From: Plantago ovata
Lineage: Eukaryota; Streptophyta; Magnoliopsida; Lamiales; Plantaginaceae
Assembly (NCBI GenBank): GCA_028274465.1
Contig: CM051456.1
Location: 120,978,880 to 121,042,879, forward strand
DNA length: 64,000 nt
Reading direction: 5' to 3'
Shown: in pieces, positions 27,545 to 40,264 of the stretch
Numbering within the stretch: position 1 is the first letter of the stretch
Layout of the letters: each line of letters begins with the position of its first letter
Notes under the pieces: generated by a model
Told to the model about the DNA's origin: nothing
Database searches by the model: none
What the model saw: the letters and a program-made list of their open reading frames with translations, nothing else
Program-made: the position numbers and the translations under genes

Positions 27545-27952
27545 TTGACTACAGATGCGCTGGTGGTTTTGGAGTTGAAAGCGGTGGTTATGGCGGTGGA
27601 GGAGTGGCACAAGAATGACAAGATGGTCCCGAAGCTTATGGGTCAACTTTGGTTCTGCAAAGGTTCTGGTTTTTGGAGATTAGCTTGGGTTCGGGTTTTA
27701 GTCTAAAGTGTCGGTAAGCTTTTGATTTGTATGATTGGGTTTTGGTTGTAGTCTAAGGTATCGTTAGGTTTTCGGTCTATGCTTGGGTTTTGAGTTATAC
27801 GCAAAGTTTTGATTAGGTTTTGGTGGTGACAATTGGTACACGGTTATGCTGAGTGAAGGTGTTGGTATCGCTTGTTCTTGTAATTGTTCCCGAGCATTAC
27901 TTATACTCTTTAATTTTATTTATAAAATTTTTTAGCCGTTTAAAAAAAAAAA
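27545..27952 (+). mobile_element. LINE 3' end remnant
   Basis: A G/T-rich non-coding block rich in GGTTTTGG-type words ends in TTTATAAAATTTTTTAGCCG followed by TTTAAAAAAAAAA. This is the usual 3' UTR plus A-tail of plant L1 elements. The 5' part is missing. Confidence 0.5.
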
Positions 27953-28365
27953 TTGCATTGTAGTATATATTCACTGGCTCTAATTATTCAATTTACATCG
28001 GGTAAAAAACCGGAAGAGAACTACTAAGACGAGAAGAGAATATCCAACATTCCCAAGTACCGGGGACTAGGCTTGGTATTTTGGGATTGGGAGGGTGTTG
28101 CAATTTGGGACCATTTATGCAGGTCCAAATGGATTGTGCACCAAAAGTCATAAAAATTTAAGAATTTTATTTTTCAGGGCGGAATCCAATGTCATTTCGT
28201 TCACGGAAAGCAGAACTATTCTAGGAGGAAGAGGAAGAGGAGGATTGAATACGATCAATCCACTGAGAATGATAAATGGTTAGATCCACAAGTTCATATA
28301 GTATGAGATATGTTGCATCGTTATAAAAACATTTCCATGAGGGCTAGCTCTAATATCGAGGGTGC

Positions 28366-28416
28366 AAATATATCATATCAAGAAGATGTGTAATATATCA
28401 TATCAAGAAGATGTGT
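28366..28416. repeat. Tandem duplication of a ~26-bp unit
   Basis: The unit ATATATCATATCAAGAAGAT followed by GTGT is present twice in immediate succession. Confidence 0.85.
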
Positions 28417-28439
28417 GTAACTACATTCCAGTTATTTTA

Positions 28440-29165
28440 TTGGTCACATATTAAATTACTTGGCATTTGTTGATAAACGAGCTTAGGGCGGAGAGTTATG
28501 CAGGAACCAATACAAGTCATCCCGTTGTGTTAAGGAAAGAGTTTGGCGTTTGATGGACATATTGTTGATCCTACTCAAAATTTCTTGTCAATGCTCGTTT
28601 ATTGGCATAAGGTGGAGGAATGCGTTCTTTAGGGTAAACGTGAATGTTGGGTTTTTTGGTTTCGGTGTTTGTGGGCTTGCTTGACTTTTTTTTTTTTAAC
28701 GGTTAAAAGTAATTTATTAATAAAGTGGAGCATAAGAAATGATCTAAAGAAGTACAAGCGACAACCGCAACCTAACACAACAAACTGTTACGCAAAACCA
28801 GTTGGGAGTATACAACAAACATCCAGCACCTAAATGAGTTAGACAAGACCACAGCCAACAGCACAACTCTCTGCCTCTCGCATCCTACCACCAAACCGCC
28901 CCTTTAGATGATCAAGGTTCGAGACACCTCCTAGGTTCCAAGAACCACCGCTCCGGACTTTGGTTGTTGATGAGGTGTAGTTGTTGTTGAGGTTTGGATA
29001 GTTTAGAAAGGCTTGCTTGGACTTTGGTTCCGACTCTGTGGTTTGTTGTACTCCCGATGGTGGGGAGAATTGAAGCTCTCTTTCGTTTTCTTTCTTTTTT
29101 AATTTTTGAATATTTCTTATGCTTTTTATTAAATAAATGAATATTTAACCGTTTTAAAAAACTAA
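28440..29165 (+). mobile_element. LINE 3' portion, interrupted by a second insertion
   Basis: Non-coding G/T-rich sequence on the plus strand resumes after 28962 and ends at about 29165 in TTATTAAATAAATGAATATT, CCGTTT and an A-run, a LINE-type tail. Between 28688 and 28961 it is broken by a minus-strand element. The left limit is uncertain. Confidence 0.4.
28688..28961 (-). mobile_element. 5'-truncated LINE nested in another LINE end
   Basis: On the minus strand it ends in TTATTAATAAATTACTTTTA, then ACCGTT and an A-run of about 11. GACTTT lies at both borders (28683-28688 and 28957-28962) and may be the core of the target-site duplication. It carries a short 3' piece only. Confidence 0.5.
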
Positions 29166-30930
29166 AAAAGAATTATTTATAATCACTCCAACACGGATGA
29201 TTGAATCTCAATCGATTAATGATCCACATCGTTACAAATATTATTTGATCCGGACCATAACCAAATCCATAATGGGTATCGGTCGCCGCGCGCGCATAGG
29301 TTCCCTAATTGCTCGACCAGGATGTCGGACACTTGCAATTTGATTTGATTGTCCGTCCAATTAAAATTTTGAACCTTATTCGATTATTCCGGTAACAATC
29401 ACAACATTATGATCACATAGCAAGTTCATGTTCTTTATTTTACATTTACCAATTATACCATTAGTATAATTACACGGCAATTAAGTTCATGTTCTTTAAT
29501 TTACATTATCAATTTCTGTAGCTTCTCTATTTTACTAACTTATTTGTGAGAGAATCTATAAACAAGACAGAGATCAGAAATTCAAATCTATGTGCATGCC
29601 CCCTGGACAACATACTTTCCCTTAATTAGAATTAATAATAATTGTGAATAATAATTACTTAATTAATTAATTTCTTAAAATGTAGTACAACACAACCACG
29701 CCATCAGCAACATGTGGCCTGATTTACATATATACATTTTTTTTTTTAATAATTGAACCATTACAATTTCACAAGTGTATTGCAAAGCTAGTAATAAACT
29801 ATAAATAATTCCGCACTTGACGAGAATTGAACCTATGACCTCTAGTGTCATGACACCTCAGTCTACATATATACATGATGAAGACGACATTTAAATTTCT
29901 TGCAGTGAAAGTCATAATATTATCAAGTTGATTCAATTATATAATACTATGAAGCTAGTCAAGATGCATGTATAATTCCAAAAATTTTACCTCTTCATAT
30001 AGCAAGTCATCACCACAGGTTCTGATCTAGCAGCCATGACGTAAAATAAAATCTTCTTAATTAATACTACTAGCTAGCCATCATCATCATCATCATGTTC
30101 ATATTAGTTTTACAAGATCGATGATGAAAAGTATTTAATTTGTTGCAAATCATGTACAGTTATCTTTCCTTAATTGACTTTTAAAACTTATTTATCGCGT
30201 GGATAAATTGTCTAAGCTCAATTCAACGCGTCTTGTTGATCTGCAAATTAAAGGACCTCACCGGTCCGGTAGGAGCTACTGACAAATGGCTTCAAAACTG
30301 AGTGATAATGGTGTTTTTGGTAATTCGTTCGAAGACACCTATATTACTATGTAGACTCTTCTCATTAGGACATGTGTACATTTCTTGGCGAATCTAGAAA
30401 TAATTTTCACTGTGGTCGTAGTGTAACTAATTTACTATAATATATAACTTTTAATACTTCGTATAAAATAAATAAAAAAACCTAGTAAAAAGATAAATTA
30501 AAATTTTCAATATTAGGGGGAGGTCAATAATGTAAAATTATAATTTTTAGGTGGATCAAAATACAAAATGAAGTTAATCATTTTTAATAGAAAAGGGCAA
30601 GTTCAGGGTTTTATGTTCTTTTATTTATTTACTTTTCTTTTTTTACATTTTGACGTGCCCTTCGTGTCGGACCTCCCAAGTAGGACGTAGTGTTATTCAG
30701 GGATTCTAGTTATTGTGGCCTATTATCAGGTGGTCCCACTTCAAGGTAGTTTCCCTCGGCAAGGTCGAGTTCTTTATCCAACTTGCTTTTCTAATTTAGT
30801 CTCTAGGACTTTTCGAGTTTAGAGATATATTTACATATCATCACAAATATCAATTTTTAATGTTTAATCCAAACTACAATCGACGTGAATAATTCTAAGT
30901 GTTACTACTAGGGATATCATTTAATTTATA
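29166..30930. other. Intergenic, no gene recognised
   Basis: AT-rich with one short T-run block at 29740-29870. That block contains GAGAATTGAACCTATGACCTC, read on the minus strand as a box-B-like GGTTCAATTC, so it could be a further decayed SINE. Nothing coding is seen. Confidence 0.35.
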
Positions 30931-32845
30931 TCGTTTGCGGTAATAGGTGATAATCATAACTTGGTAGTGTGGGTCAGGATGTGAATTTTGAGTGGGTCTG
31001 GAAGATTAATGTTCCAAATAAAATCAAAGTTTTTTGGCGTCTAGATCATAAATTGGTGTCTTTGACTTGGAGAGATCATCCTCATCCTTCTTGTCGTTCA
31101 GGTTTGTGAGTGTACTGATATCATCATCAGTAGCCATAGTGAACAGTGGATCTGTGATTGATTTCTGATTGATGATCGATGATTGTTGCTGATAACAACA
31201 ACGTGATTTGGCTAATAACAATAGCTCAAGATTTAAAACTAATAACAATCGAGGAAAAAAAAAAAAAAAAACAGAGACTGCCGAGAAGAAAGAAGAAAAA
31301 AAAGAAAAAATAATATGATTGTTTCGGGTGATTTGGCTAATAACAATAGCTCAAGATTTAAAACTAATAACAATAGCTTATGTAAAAGATAAGAAAGAAG
31401 GAAGAAAAAAAAAAGAATGCGGAAGCTTAGAAGAATAGTGATGCGGCTAAAAACAGAGCATGCCGCTTGCTATGCGGCTAGAGGAAGAAAGAAGACAAAA
31501 AAAAAAGTACTGCTATCTATGGTTCTGACCAGTAACCAGAAAGCCTTTGCTCTGGTACCATCTCAGAGTACGCTAAGAATCATGGGAGAACAAATAAAGT
31601 GAATTTAGTTTATTGAAAGTAAGAAAATTCTTGTGCATTGACGTGATTTACAAAGGAAAACATAGCTAGCTATTTATACTACTAAAACCCTAATAAAACT
31701 ATATGTATACGCCTGTGTCCAACCCTAAACTAACTCTTTTCTTCTTCTCAAACTCTTCCGGAGTTTCCTGATGAGATCTGGACTCTCTCAATATGGCGGT
31801 GTTGACCAAGGAGTTAACCTGCTCTGGTTCAACTCCTATGTTAACTCCTGTGTTGTCTGGCTCAACTTCTATGTTAACTCCCGAGTTGTCCGGCTCAACT
31901 CCTGTTCTCGTTCTTCTTTCTTTCATTTCTTGAGAGTTTAGAACATTCTTCTTACTTTGGATAATTTACAACGCCGCCGATTGGTTTCTACTTCAGTCTG
32001 TCCGTTTGTTCTTGTGGGCATGAAGATTTATTACATGTCTTTATTTCGTGTCATTATTCTAGGTGTTTCTGGACAGTTTCTGGTTTAAGTGTGAATCTAT
32101 TTTCTGCTAGACATCCACATATATTCTGACATGGATTAATTCTATTCGTAGAATTGTGTCCACTTCTGAGTTTTGCATCTTTGTTACGTCTTGCTGGCAC
32201 ATTTGGAGTAATCGTAATAAAATCATTCATGAACAAATAGGTTATGATCCGTTGGAGTCCGTGGCGCTTGTGGCAGGTTATATCCAGAGGTTCTAGTCTG
32301 CACGCATACAGTTTCAGCATCCCAGACCGCCAGATTCTTCTCTTTGCTAGACTCCACCTTCACCTCAGGCCCTAAAATTTAATTTTGATGCTTCTGTTAA
32401 AAAGGATCCTGCAGGGTCAAGTCCAGGAGTTGTTGGTCGAGATCATGTGGGACGAGTTGTTGTTTGGCAGCACCTTTTACTAGGACTGTGCAAGATCCAG
32501 AAATTGGTGAAGCGTTGGCACTTGGATTGGCAGTTCCATGGCTATTCAATTACAGATTTATTGTGTTGTGTTCGAGGGAGACTGCTTATCTACTTTACAA
32601 CAGGTAAACAGTCCAGGTCCCCATTTCTCCTCTTCAGGAAGTATTTTGGAAGAAATCAAGTTGGCTTCTGCTTCTTTTCATTTTCTTTAATTTTAATTTT
32701 GTTCATCGTTATTGTAATAAAGCTGCGCATATGGTCGATCATGCCATTTTAGTTGATAGGATCGATTTTGATTATCTTCCATTTGTGACTCCTGTAATAA
32801 TTCCGACATATTTGATGATTGAATGAAGAAGTTTGTTTTGCTAAT
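30930..32845 (+). mobile_element. L1-type LINE ORF2 remnant, split by a Copia fossil
   Basis: The part left of the insertion (to about 31046) reads FEWVWKINVPNKIKVFWR, the start of the zinc-binding reverse transcriptase (zf-RVT) domain. The part right of it (from about 31962) continues with NLQRRRLVSTSVCPF and HVF..C, the rest of that domain. From about 32385 it reads an RNase H-like (RVT_3) domain: FDASVKKDPAG, GVVGRDHVGRVVVW and, in another frame, ALGLAVPW and RYCNKAAHMVDHA. An A-run ends it at about 32852. C-terminal RNase H is typical of plant L1 elements. Several frame changes and stops show that it is dead. Most of ORF2 upstream is missing or unrecognisable. Confidence 0.75.
31046..31960 (-). 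mobile_element. Copia-type LTR retrotransposon fossil (5' LTR and start of internal region)
   Basis: The element lies on the minus strand inside the LINE remnant. A single LTR of roughly 390 bp occupies about 31566-31955. A primer-binding-site-like TGGTACCAGAGC, complementary to initiator tRNA-Met, lies directly inside it at about 31547-31558. The internal region reaches a short gag-type start near 31135 and then ends. The right LTR and nearly all of the coding region are absent, so the element is broken and incomplete. With only one LTR its age cannot be dated from LTR divergence. It is younger than the LINE it interrupts. Confidence 0.65.
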
Positions 32846-33164
32846 AAAAAAAAAGGTTGGTAATAAAGTCATTAATACTGATTAGGTAACTAAAACGGAG
32901 AGAAAAGTGAATGGATAGTCTTGCGTTTTGAATATCATAAGAGATACTAATGTGCTCACTCATTTAAAATATTATACCTGTGGTAAATTTTTGCAGCTAG
33001 CACCGCGTGAAGCACATTTGGCTTCTTTACGTACTATAGAATACATGTTGTGCAATTCCTTGGTTTTGGCGATCGAAGAGCAAAATTACATGTTACCCAC
33101 GCCAACCAAAAACCTGAAACCGGCGTTGGGTGGAAGTATAGGAAAATTATTTTAAAATTCTTGT

Positions 33165-33572
33165 CACATCCTTGAGACCGAATTCGAAAGTCCGTTTGGG
33201 TTGGTGTCCGTACTCCCCATAGCTACTTTGGTTCTATTTATCAGCGCTTTCTTCGCTTGAGGTTATGGAGGTATTTTGGCCACTGTCTACATTTCTTGTA
33301 TGTCCTGGAGGCCCTGGAAGTCTACTCTCATTGTTTAGCTTTGCCTTGTTTCTTTTTTTTCTATTGGCATGTTAAGAGCCGGTTAGGATTTGGAGGTGTT
33401 GGTAGTTTATTGTGGCCTTTTAAGCCTTCTTGTTAGATTAAGGGTGGTCGTACTTTGTAATTCGTGGTCCGGTTTGGATGTTACACTCGATTTTGAGTGC
33501 CGTATTACGAGTATTGCTTGTACTCGTGATATTATTAATAAATTTTAGTCAATTAAAAAAAAAAAAAAAACC
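33165..33572 (+). mobile_element. LINE 3' end remnant
   Basis: A non-coding G/T-rich block ends in TATTATTAATAAATTTTAGT, then CAATT and an A-run of about 17. It matches the style of the blocks ending at 22394 and 27952. The 5' part is missing. Confidence 0.5.
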
Positions 33573-34969
33573 AAAATCCTCATCCGGCCACTTACCTTAA
33601 TCTAGGGCCCTTATAGACTTGTGAGTTTCTAAGCAATGCAAAATATCCTAATTATGGAACTACTATTTCTTTAACCGTTTCTCATCACTTGAGTAATGTC
33701 CGTCCATATAATCATGCGGAGTGTATATATATGACTCGTGAGTCATGTCTGCGTTATCAATATGGAATGAGATTTTCATATTTACAACCTTAAAGGGATG
33801 ATGATCCACTTCTACACCGATTAATTTGTTCGTTAACGGTGATCGGTAGTAGCTACATTCAAGTAACAATCGAACCTCGTTGAATGTTATGCAATTGTGG
33901 TGATTTTATCCGAATGGATAGAGGTTTGAATTCTAGTACTTGTTAGCTAGAAAACGTCGGGTTGGAAAACAATAAAATCCAGGATAAGATATTATTAGAA
34001 AACTCACCTCTCAGTTAAGCTTTGACTGAGAGTGGTACGTTGAAGTTGAGAACATGGAAAAAATGATTGTACCAGGCCAGTACAATAATTTCAATCAGAG
34101 TCACAAGACTCACACCGTTGTTCATACTTCTATATAAGAGGAAAATTAAGTAATGATTAAGATAAGAAAATGTTCCCTGTGGTTAATAATGGCATGATCA
34201 GTACTACCTGTACCAGCTAAAAATGGGCCTGTATACTCTGACAATATCACAACCCCCACGATTTATACAACTGACCTTGTTCCTTCAATTTCTACTCATA
34301 TTTAATCTAGAGTATATACTACATTTAACAACATTAGCTCACCAACAATTGTTTGACTCGTGTAATAACAAATTTGAATTCAATTAAATAAATCTCATAT
34401 ACAAACTTTAAACATGTAAAAGACACTGTTGGAAAAATACTCCTTCTAAAAAGGTTTAATAGAATTCGACAAAATTAATAGCATGTATCGAATACCATGG
34501 AAAACGAGAATACTCTAATAACTTTAAATTAAATTAAGTGTGTCATCTAATTTAACTAAAATTTCATTTTGACCAATGACAATTTCTTAAATCTTAAGCC
34601 TGAAGAAACGCCAAGAAAATCAGTGTGAATTTACAATAGAAATTATAAAAGTTTACTTGTAATATTGTAAAAGCAATGCATGTCATGCACTATTAGAAGT
34701 CAATTGGTGAAAAGAAAAATGACATTTAATTGTGGAAAATGTTTAAAATAAGTCAACTGGTGAAGCAACCAATGGTCGTAGTCGGCCAATTAGTAATGTG
34801 CATGTAAAGTGACAAATGTCATGTGCCTTTCATTAACACTCTCATGTGTTTTTCTTGACTTATACAAAGATTGTGTGAAAGATAAGTACATTGTTACAAA
34901 ACTCTTTTCCAATTTCTTTTATGCACATTAAATCTCTGGTTCATTTTAGCATTTTTAGTTAAATATGAG
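33573..34969. other. Intergenic, no gene recognised
   Basis: AT-rich distal upstream region of ACO5 copy B. The small ORF on the minus strand (33663-33869) has no recognisable features. Confidence 0.4.
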
Positions 34970-35287
34970 AGCACTAGCAATGGTTGTCTTCAAATGGATT
35001 ATTTGGGACTTCCAAATAAGCCCCTTTCATTTATTACTACAATGGTTTATGCTTATTAGGAGTTCTTTTGTGGGTTCCACATGACACATACAATCCACAT
35101 GCACCACATAGTTGATGAAAGATAAATAAAATGAAATAAAAAAAAATATTATGTGGGGCTTCTTTGGGGTCTACCAATTGGTAGACTCCAAGCATGGATT
35201 CCAATAATGGAGCCCCAAAAAAACCCCATTGTTACTTATTTGGGGATGGAGGATGGAGCCCCAAATAAGTCCTCTATTGCTAGTGCT
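34970..35287. mobile_element. 318-bp MITE with AGCACTAGCAAT inverted ends
   Basis: The left end AGCACTAGCAAT and right end ATTGCTAGTGCT are perfect 12-bp inverted repeats. Weaker inverted similarity continues inward (TTATTTGGG-type words on both arms). ATGA occurs directly at both borders and may be part of the target-site duplication, whose true length I cannot fix. The centre holds GGAGCCCC / GGGGCTTC repeats and is non-coding. The superfamily is not certain (hAT or Mutator-like are possible). It lies about 650 bp upstream of the ACO5 copy B start codon. Confidence 0.75.
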
Positions 35288-35741
35288 ATGATACAATCCC
35301 ATTTGTTACCATTGCCTTGGACGCGCTAAAATGGAAACGAGAAGTTCAATCTGGCATAAGTAGAGGAATAATAACGTTTGGCTCCAATGTTTGTCAAAAT
35401 GTAGATCATGACTCTATGTTTCTTGAAAAGCAGTATTAGGCAATCTAATAAAGTGCAGTAGTAGTACACATTCTTCTTCTTAATGATGTCATTAGGGTTA
35501 ATTGTACCTTAATTTGTGATTAGAGAAGGTTCTTAAAGAGAGATGTGGTGAGGAGAATGCTTGTATTGAAGGGGATATGATAACATATTACAATTATATG
35601 AATTAAGAGCATTGACCTTTTCTGCACTTTTGACATTCTGTAGCCGTCCTTTGCCTCACTCTAATGGCTAGTTATAGTAGTAATACATTATAATTATATA
35701 TGATTTATGTGTACAAATCACCATAGATAGTTAGTTAATTA

Positions 35742-35938
35742 ATGAGGAGAGTTGACATATATCCAAAGTGCCTGGAGAAAACATGGCCTTGCTCTATATA
35801 TATAGGCCTAAACCCATCACCTTTACTCACCACATCAAATAACACAGATCAACAAACTTCACTAACTGCAAAATTTATAAGAAGATCTCCATCTTGTGTA
35901 CTTGAAGTTGATTGAATTATTCCTCTGTTGTTCGTTCA
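35742..35938 (+). promoter_or_regulatory. Core promoter and leader of ACO5-like copy B
   Basis: A TATA box (TATATATATAGGCCTAAA) lies at about 35796-35813 in a segment that matches copy A: GAGAGTTGACAT, TGCCTGGAGAA, GGCCTTGCT and CACC-rich leader words. Further similarity reaches up to about 35630 (GACATTCTGTAGCCG). Confidence 0.7.
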
Positions 35939-37414
35939 ATGGCGATTCCGGTTATCGATTTCTCGAAGATTGATGGGGAGGAGAGAGCCCAGACTCTGGC
36001 TCAGATTGCCAGGGGCTGTGAAGAATGGGGATTCTTTGAGGTAATGTATATGGAAACTTACTTAAAATACTTCATTTTTTTAATTATAAAATATCAGTTC
36101 TTGTTAGTTATTGAATGAATGAACATGTTAGCTAAACTGTTTAGTTTGTATTTAATTTACTGCTGTAGTTGATCAATCATGGGATTCCAGAGGAGCTGTT
36201 GGAGAGGGTGAAGAAGGTGGCATCTGAATGCTACAAGAATGAAAGGGAGCCTAATTTCAAGAACTCGAAACCGGTGAAAATGTTGAATGAGTTGTTGGAG
36301 AAGAAGAGTGATGAGAAGATGGAGAATGCTGATTGGGAAGATGTTTTCCTCCTCTCAGATGAAAATGACAATCAGTGGCCAACTGAAACCTCTGGATTCA
36401 AGTAAGAGCGAAATTTAGTTAACGTTCAGACCTTGTGGAATCGTTTTAGACTTGAAAGATCTCGACTGTGTATATGTTGTGAAAACCATGGTTCCATAAC
36501 TATAAGGCCCATATGTTATGTTATGTTATCTTTGCTGTCTGTGTTTTAGGAGCATCTGAGAATTTTTCCACATTAATACATGTTCACATCTGAAAATGAC
36601 TAAAATAATGCATTCTGGTCACACTTCTGTTGGCTAAAAGTCAGTTTATACAACAAGATGCATGCACTTTTTCACTACAACATGTGTTTTGTTTGTATAA
36701 AGTCAGCCAACATATTGCTTGCTAACATGCTGCATGCATAGACCATGTGAAAATATGAAATGAGTACCAGTATTCTAATCAAGTCATATACTTTTTCACA
36801 ACAGGGAAACCATGAAGGAATACAGAGTTGAACTGAAGAAACTGGCTATGAGAGTGATGGAGGCAATGGATGAGAACTTAGGCCTCCAAAAAGGTTACAT
36901 AAACAAGGCTTTCAACGCCGGAGATGAGACATCCAACTCAGCCTTCTTTGGAACCAAGGTGAGTCACTACCCACCGTGTCCCCACCCGGACAAGGTCAAT
37001 GGTCTCCGGGCCCACACTGATGCCGGTGGTGTAATCCTCCTCTTCCAAGATGACGAGGTTGGTGGCCTCCAAATCTTGAAAGATGGAGTGTGGATCGACG
37101 TGCAGCCTATCAAGAACGCGATAGTGATCAACACTGGTGATCAGATCGAGGTTTTGAGCAATGGGAGGTATAAGAGTGTTTGGCACCGCGTTCTGGCCGT
37201 GCCTGAAGGAACTAGAAGGTCGATTGCGTCTTTCTACAACCCGTCATACAAGGCAACCATTGAGCCGGCACGCGAATTGCTCTCTGTGGAGAATGTGGAA
37301 GCCAAGGAGGAGGATGTTGCTAAGTATCCTAGGTTCATGTTTGGAGACTACATGTCTGTTTATATTGAGCAAAAGTTCTTGCCCAAAGAACCTAGGTTCC
37401 AAGCAGTTGCATAG
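35939..37414 (+). CDS. ACO5: 1-aminocyclopropane-1-carboxylate oxidase, ACO5 type, copy B
   Basis: Exons 35939-36040, 36169-36401 and 36805-37414 give 314 aa. The protein is very close to copy A: the first two exons have identical lengths, and the last differs by two replaced segments near the C-terminus ([17 protein letters not shown] here). The iron ligands (HTD and WHRV), [11 protein letters not shown] and the ending [12 protein letters not shown] are intact, so it should be an active ACC oxidase making ethylene. Its second intron (36402-36804) is longer than that of copy A (23184-23413). The two genes are a dispersed tandem pair on the same strand, 13.2 kb apart, with transposons filling the gap. 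Confidence 0.95.
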
Positions 37415-38628
37415 TTTGCATTCACCGACTCATACATGTTTAAGGGTGATAGGTGCTGGTTCTAAATTATGTTTGCCTTTTTCTTTTTCTTTAGTTTCTT
37501 TTTCCTTTTCCATGCAACACTGGACCTAACATTAGGTGATAATGTTTTGTCACCAGTACAAATCACCTATCGGTCAATGTGTTAATATTTCTCACCAAGT
37601 GTTGTAATGTCCTGTACTGGTGATGTCTTAATTTAGTAATGGAGGTGTCTGATTACATTCTATACATATTGTGTTAGCTTGTTACTGATATGTATACATC
37701 AATATACACCGAAAACTGCAAATCTTATTGGTCACAGAGGACCTAATGTATTTATAACAGTCTCAAAAGACCAGCATTTCGCAGCTGCAAAGGCCCCAAG
37801 AAAGACCGAAAAAAGTCCATAATACACAAACATCAAAACGCATAGATACGAGCAGAAACAAATGAACAATAGCTAGACAACCCAGAATCTTCTCTTCCAA
37901 AACTCAGGTTGCCCATGGGAAAAAGAAAAGCCACCAGAGCAGTTCATGATTCTGCTGAGGCAAAACCACTTCTTGCGCAATATGAGTAAACATCGAAAGA
38001 CATGATATAAAAAGGTCCCCTTTCTAATCATCAACATTTACAAGCCAATATATGTGTTCCAAATCCTTAGTCAGAACTTGGAACTGGTAGTTATACAGCG
38101 TGTTAGAGCTTTCTATATGATGAAATGAAAATGTCAAGCTACTCTTCAATGTTAACATGTGGTCCAAGACTCCAAGTCCTTGTGTCATTTAACTGGTGAT
38201 AATAAGCCCACTGCTATGATCTATCACATCAGCACAAAAGAAGTTTACTGGCATATGCATCAGATAAAATGGTAGCAGCACAACAAAAGGCCTAGCCCAG
38301 ATCCCCATGACAATATTCCCAGTAATGCTATGTTTATAAGCTTTTGTTTAGAGTGCTTGCTGGGAGCTTAGTAGTAGAAAAAACAAGAGCGGCGGTCCAT
38401 TCTTGGTGTATGTCACCCCCTTTAACGACACTTCCAACAAATCTCATGATTAATGAATGCCTGAAAGTAAAGGTCATAATTATGAATGAAATGAACTCAT
38501 CAATATGCTCCCAACTGAAACAAGAAATCAAACATCTTGATGGCAACTCATTTTGTTTGAAAAGACTACTCTTTAGCTAGAGGGGAATTAAGAGAAACAT
38601 AACTAAAGCATCAGTTTCACTCCACCGG
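37415..38628. other. Converging 3' regions of ACO5 copy B and the minus-strand small gene
   Basis: Contains the 3' UTR of ACO5 copy B and probably the 3' UTR of the minus-strand 50-aa gene. No other reading frame is convincing. The overlapping small ORFs at 38334-38580 on both strands are not called. Confidence 0.4.
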
Positions 38629-39019
38629 CTAGTTAGAAGTGACGCTTAAAATCTTGGAAGGGTTTTCATAGTTATCTACCTGAAAGTCCATATAAATGAG
38701 AAATAAAGGAAACGCATGCTCGAAGTTGACAGTCACAAACCTTAACAGGGCAAAACTTTAATAAGATATAAATAGGACTAAAGTTATGCACAATACATGT
38801 TATAACTAAAATCAAGAGTGAATAGCTTTCACAGATATAAAGTGGGAACAGAAGTAATAGTTCATTAAACAGAGCAGAACGTTAAAGGAATCTACTTGCG
38901 GATCAGTCAAAACTTACAGATTGATCGAGGGTTTCCCAGAGTTGCTGTTGATCCACGCTTATATCCAGGCTCTCGCTTTGGTGGAGAGAGCCAGACTCAG
39001 CACCTATCATTTTCTGCAT
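38629..39019 (-). CDS. Spliced short ORF, 50-aa protein of unknown function
   Basis: Exon 1 (39019 down to 38918, 34 codons) ends at a strong donor (GTAAGT). Exon 2 (38679 down to 38629, 16 codons plus TAG) follows a good acceptor (TGGACTTTCAG). The protein starts MQKMIGAESGSLHQSES and contains LDQSVDNYENPSKIL; it is acidic, Ser/Gln-rich, and has no signal peptide or membrane segment. Upstream on the same strand are a TATA-like run (41138-41153), a leader exon ending at 41064 before GTAAGT, and three TGGGCC site II elements, all consistent with a transcribed gene with a long leader intron. I do not recognise a family. Alternatives are a longer protein through another exon or a non-coding transcript. 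Confidence 0.45.
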
Positions 39020-39889
39020 CGAGTTCAAACTATTACTGTCTCATCCGGCACCTTTAATTCAAGACGGTCAGGAAATTAAGGATTTCACATTTCCGGGCTA
39101 ATTGATATGGGAGCATGAACATCTAAAAGGTAATCAATGCTTAAGAATACACTAATTATTATCTGCAGAAAGTGGAAACTTGAGACATTAGGACAAGAGA
39201 GGACCATCAGAAACCAGTGACCAGCTCAGATGTCACACAGTTCATCGAAATTTAGTTGCTAAGCCAGAGTAAAGAAAGAATTGTTCATATCAAGATGAAA
39301 ACGTATGGGTGGAGGCGTGAAGCACGGGTGCAAGTTTCATATACAGCATACTAAAAAGTTAATAATGATAGACAGTGGTAAGTGTCACCTAAGCACCGGA
39401 ATACAGTATGCACTGCCACTGAAAGTTGCTCATGTAAACATAAATTTACATTAAAAAGTTGCTCATGTAAACATGGAGAATAAAAAATGACGATATCAAC
39501 AAGAGTGAATGTTCAGTGTGCCAGCCCTCGCTTTCATGTATGAATATAATATCATCGAACTCAAATTCTTCTCTTCCAGCTCAGATTCAGTCAAGCTTTC
39601 ATACATAACACAACAACAACACAGTCCAAAAGATCACCTATTGAAATTTAGCTAGCTCAGGTTAAAATTACATTTTGGAAGCCACAAGTAAGGGAATTCA
39701 GCAAAAACAATGTAAAAGCACAAATGATATAGCACGCCCTGGGATTTTGTATGAAATGCAGCTAAAGATTCATTTAGACCTGGGAAGATATATTGTAGTG
39801 TAGCTAGCTCAGATTACAGTTACATTATTGAAGCCACAAACAAGAAGATAATTCAGCAGAAAAGCCACAAACAAAATCCTTATGACCGC

Positions 39890-40250
39890 ATCAAAACTTA
39901 CCCCCGTCTAGTATGTTCATCCTACTAGCAAGAGCCCAAGATCCGGAGAGTTTATAAGTTGTACCATCAACCCTTAGTCAAGTCCAAAGGAGTGACATAT
40001 CTTTCGTGGCAAGTCTACGGGATTTAGCTACAAACGAGAGATGATTTTCTCCTTTAGGTCACGGGACAATCACGAAAAAGGAAGGTGACTCGTGAGTAAC
40101 CAATATAAACCTATATCACTACCAAAAGTAAGTAAGAAACCAACAACTACAACAATACAACACCAAGAGACTAGCTCTATACAATCTTCAAACCAAGCAA
40201 CCCGAGATGTCAAAGGATCAAGGCAAGCCCTCAAGTCTTGAGCCACAAAG
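39890..40250 (-). mobile_element. Dispersed repeat, second copy of the 19.4-kb family
   Basis: The segment from about 39902 aligns by eye with 19363-19560 in the same orientation (CGTCTAG, GTTGTACCA, AGTCAAGTCC, AGATGATTTTCT). It is probably a non-LTR retroelement 3' portion; no tail is visible here. Confidence 0.5.
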
Positions 40251-40264
40251 AAACGGACAAAAAT

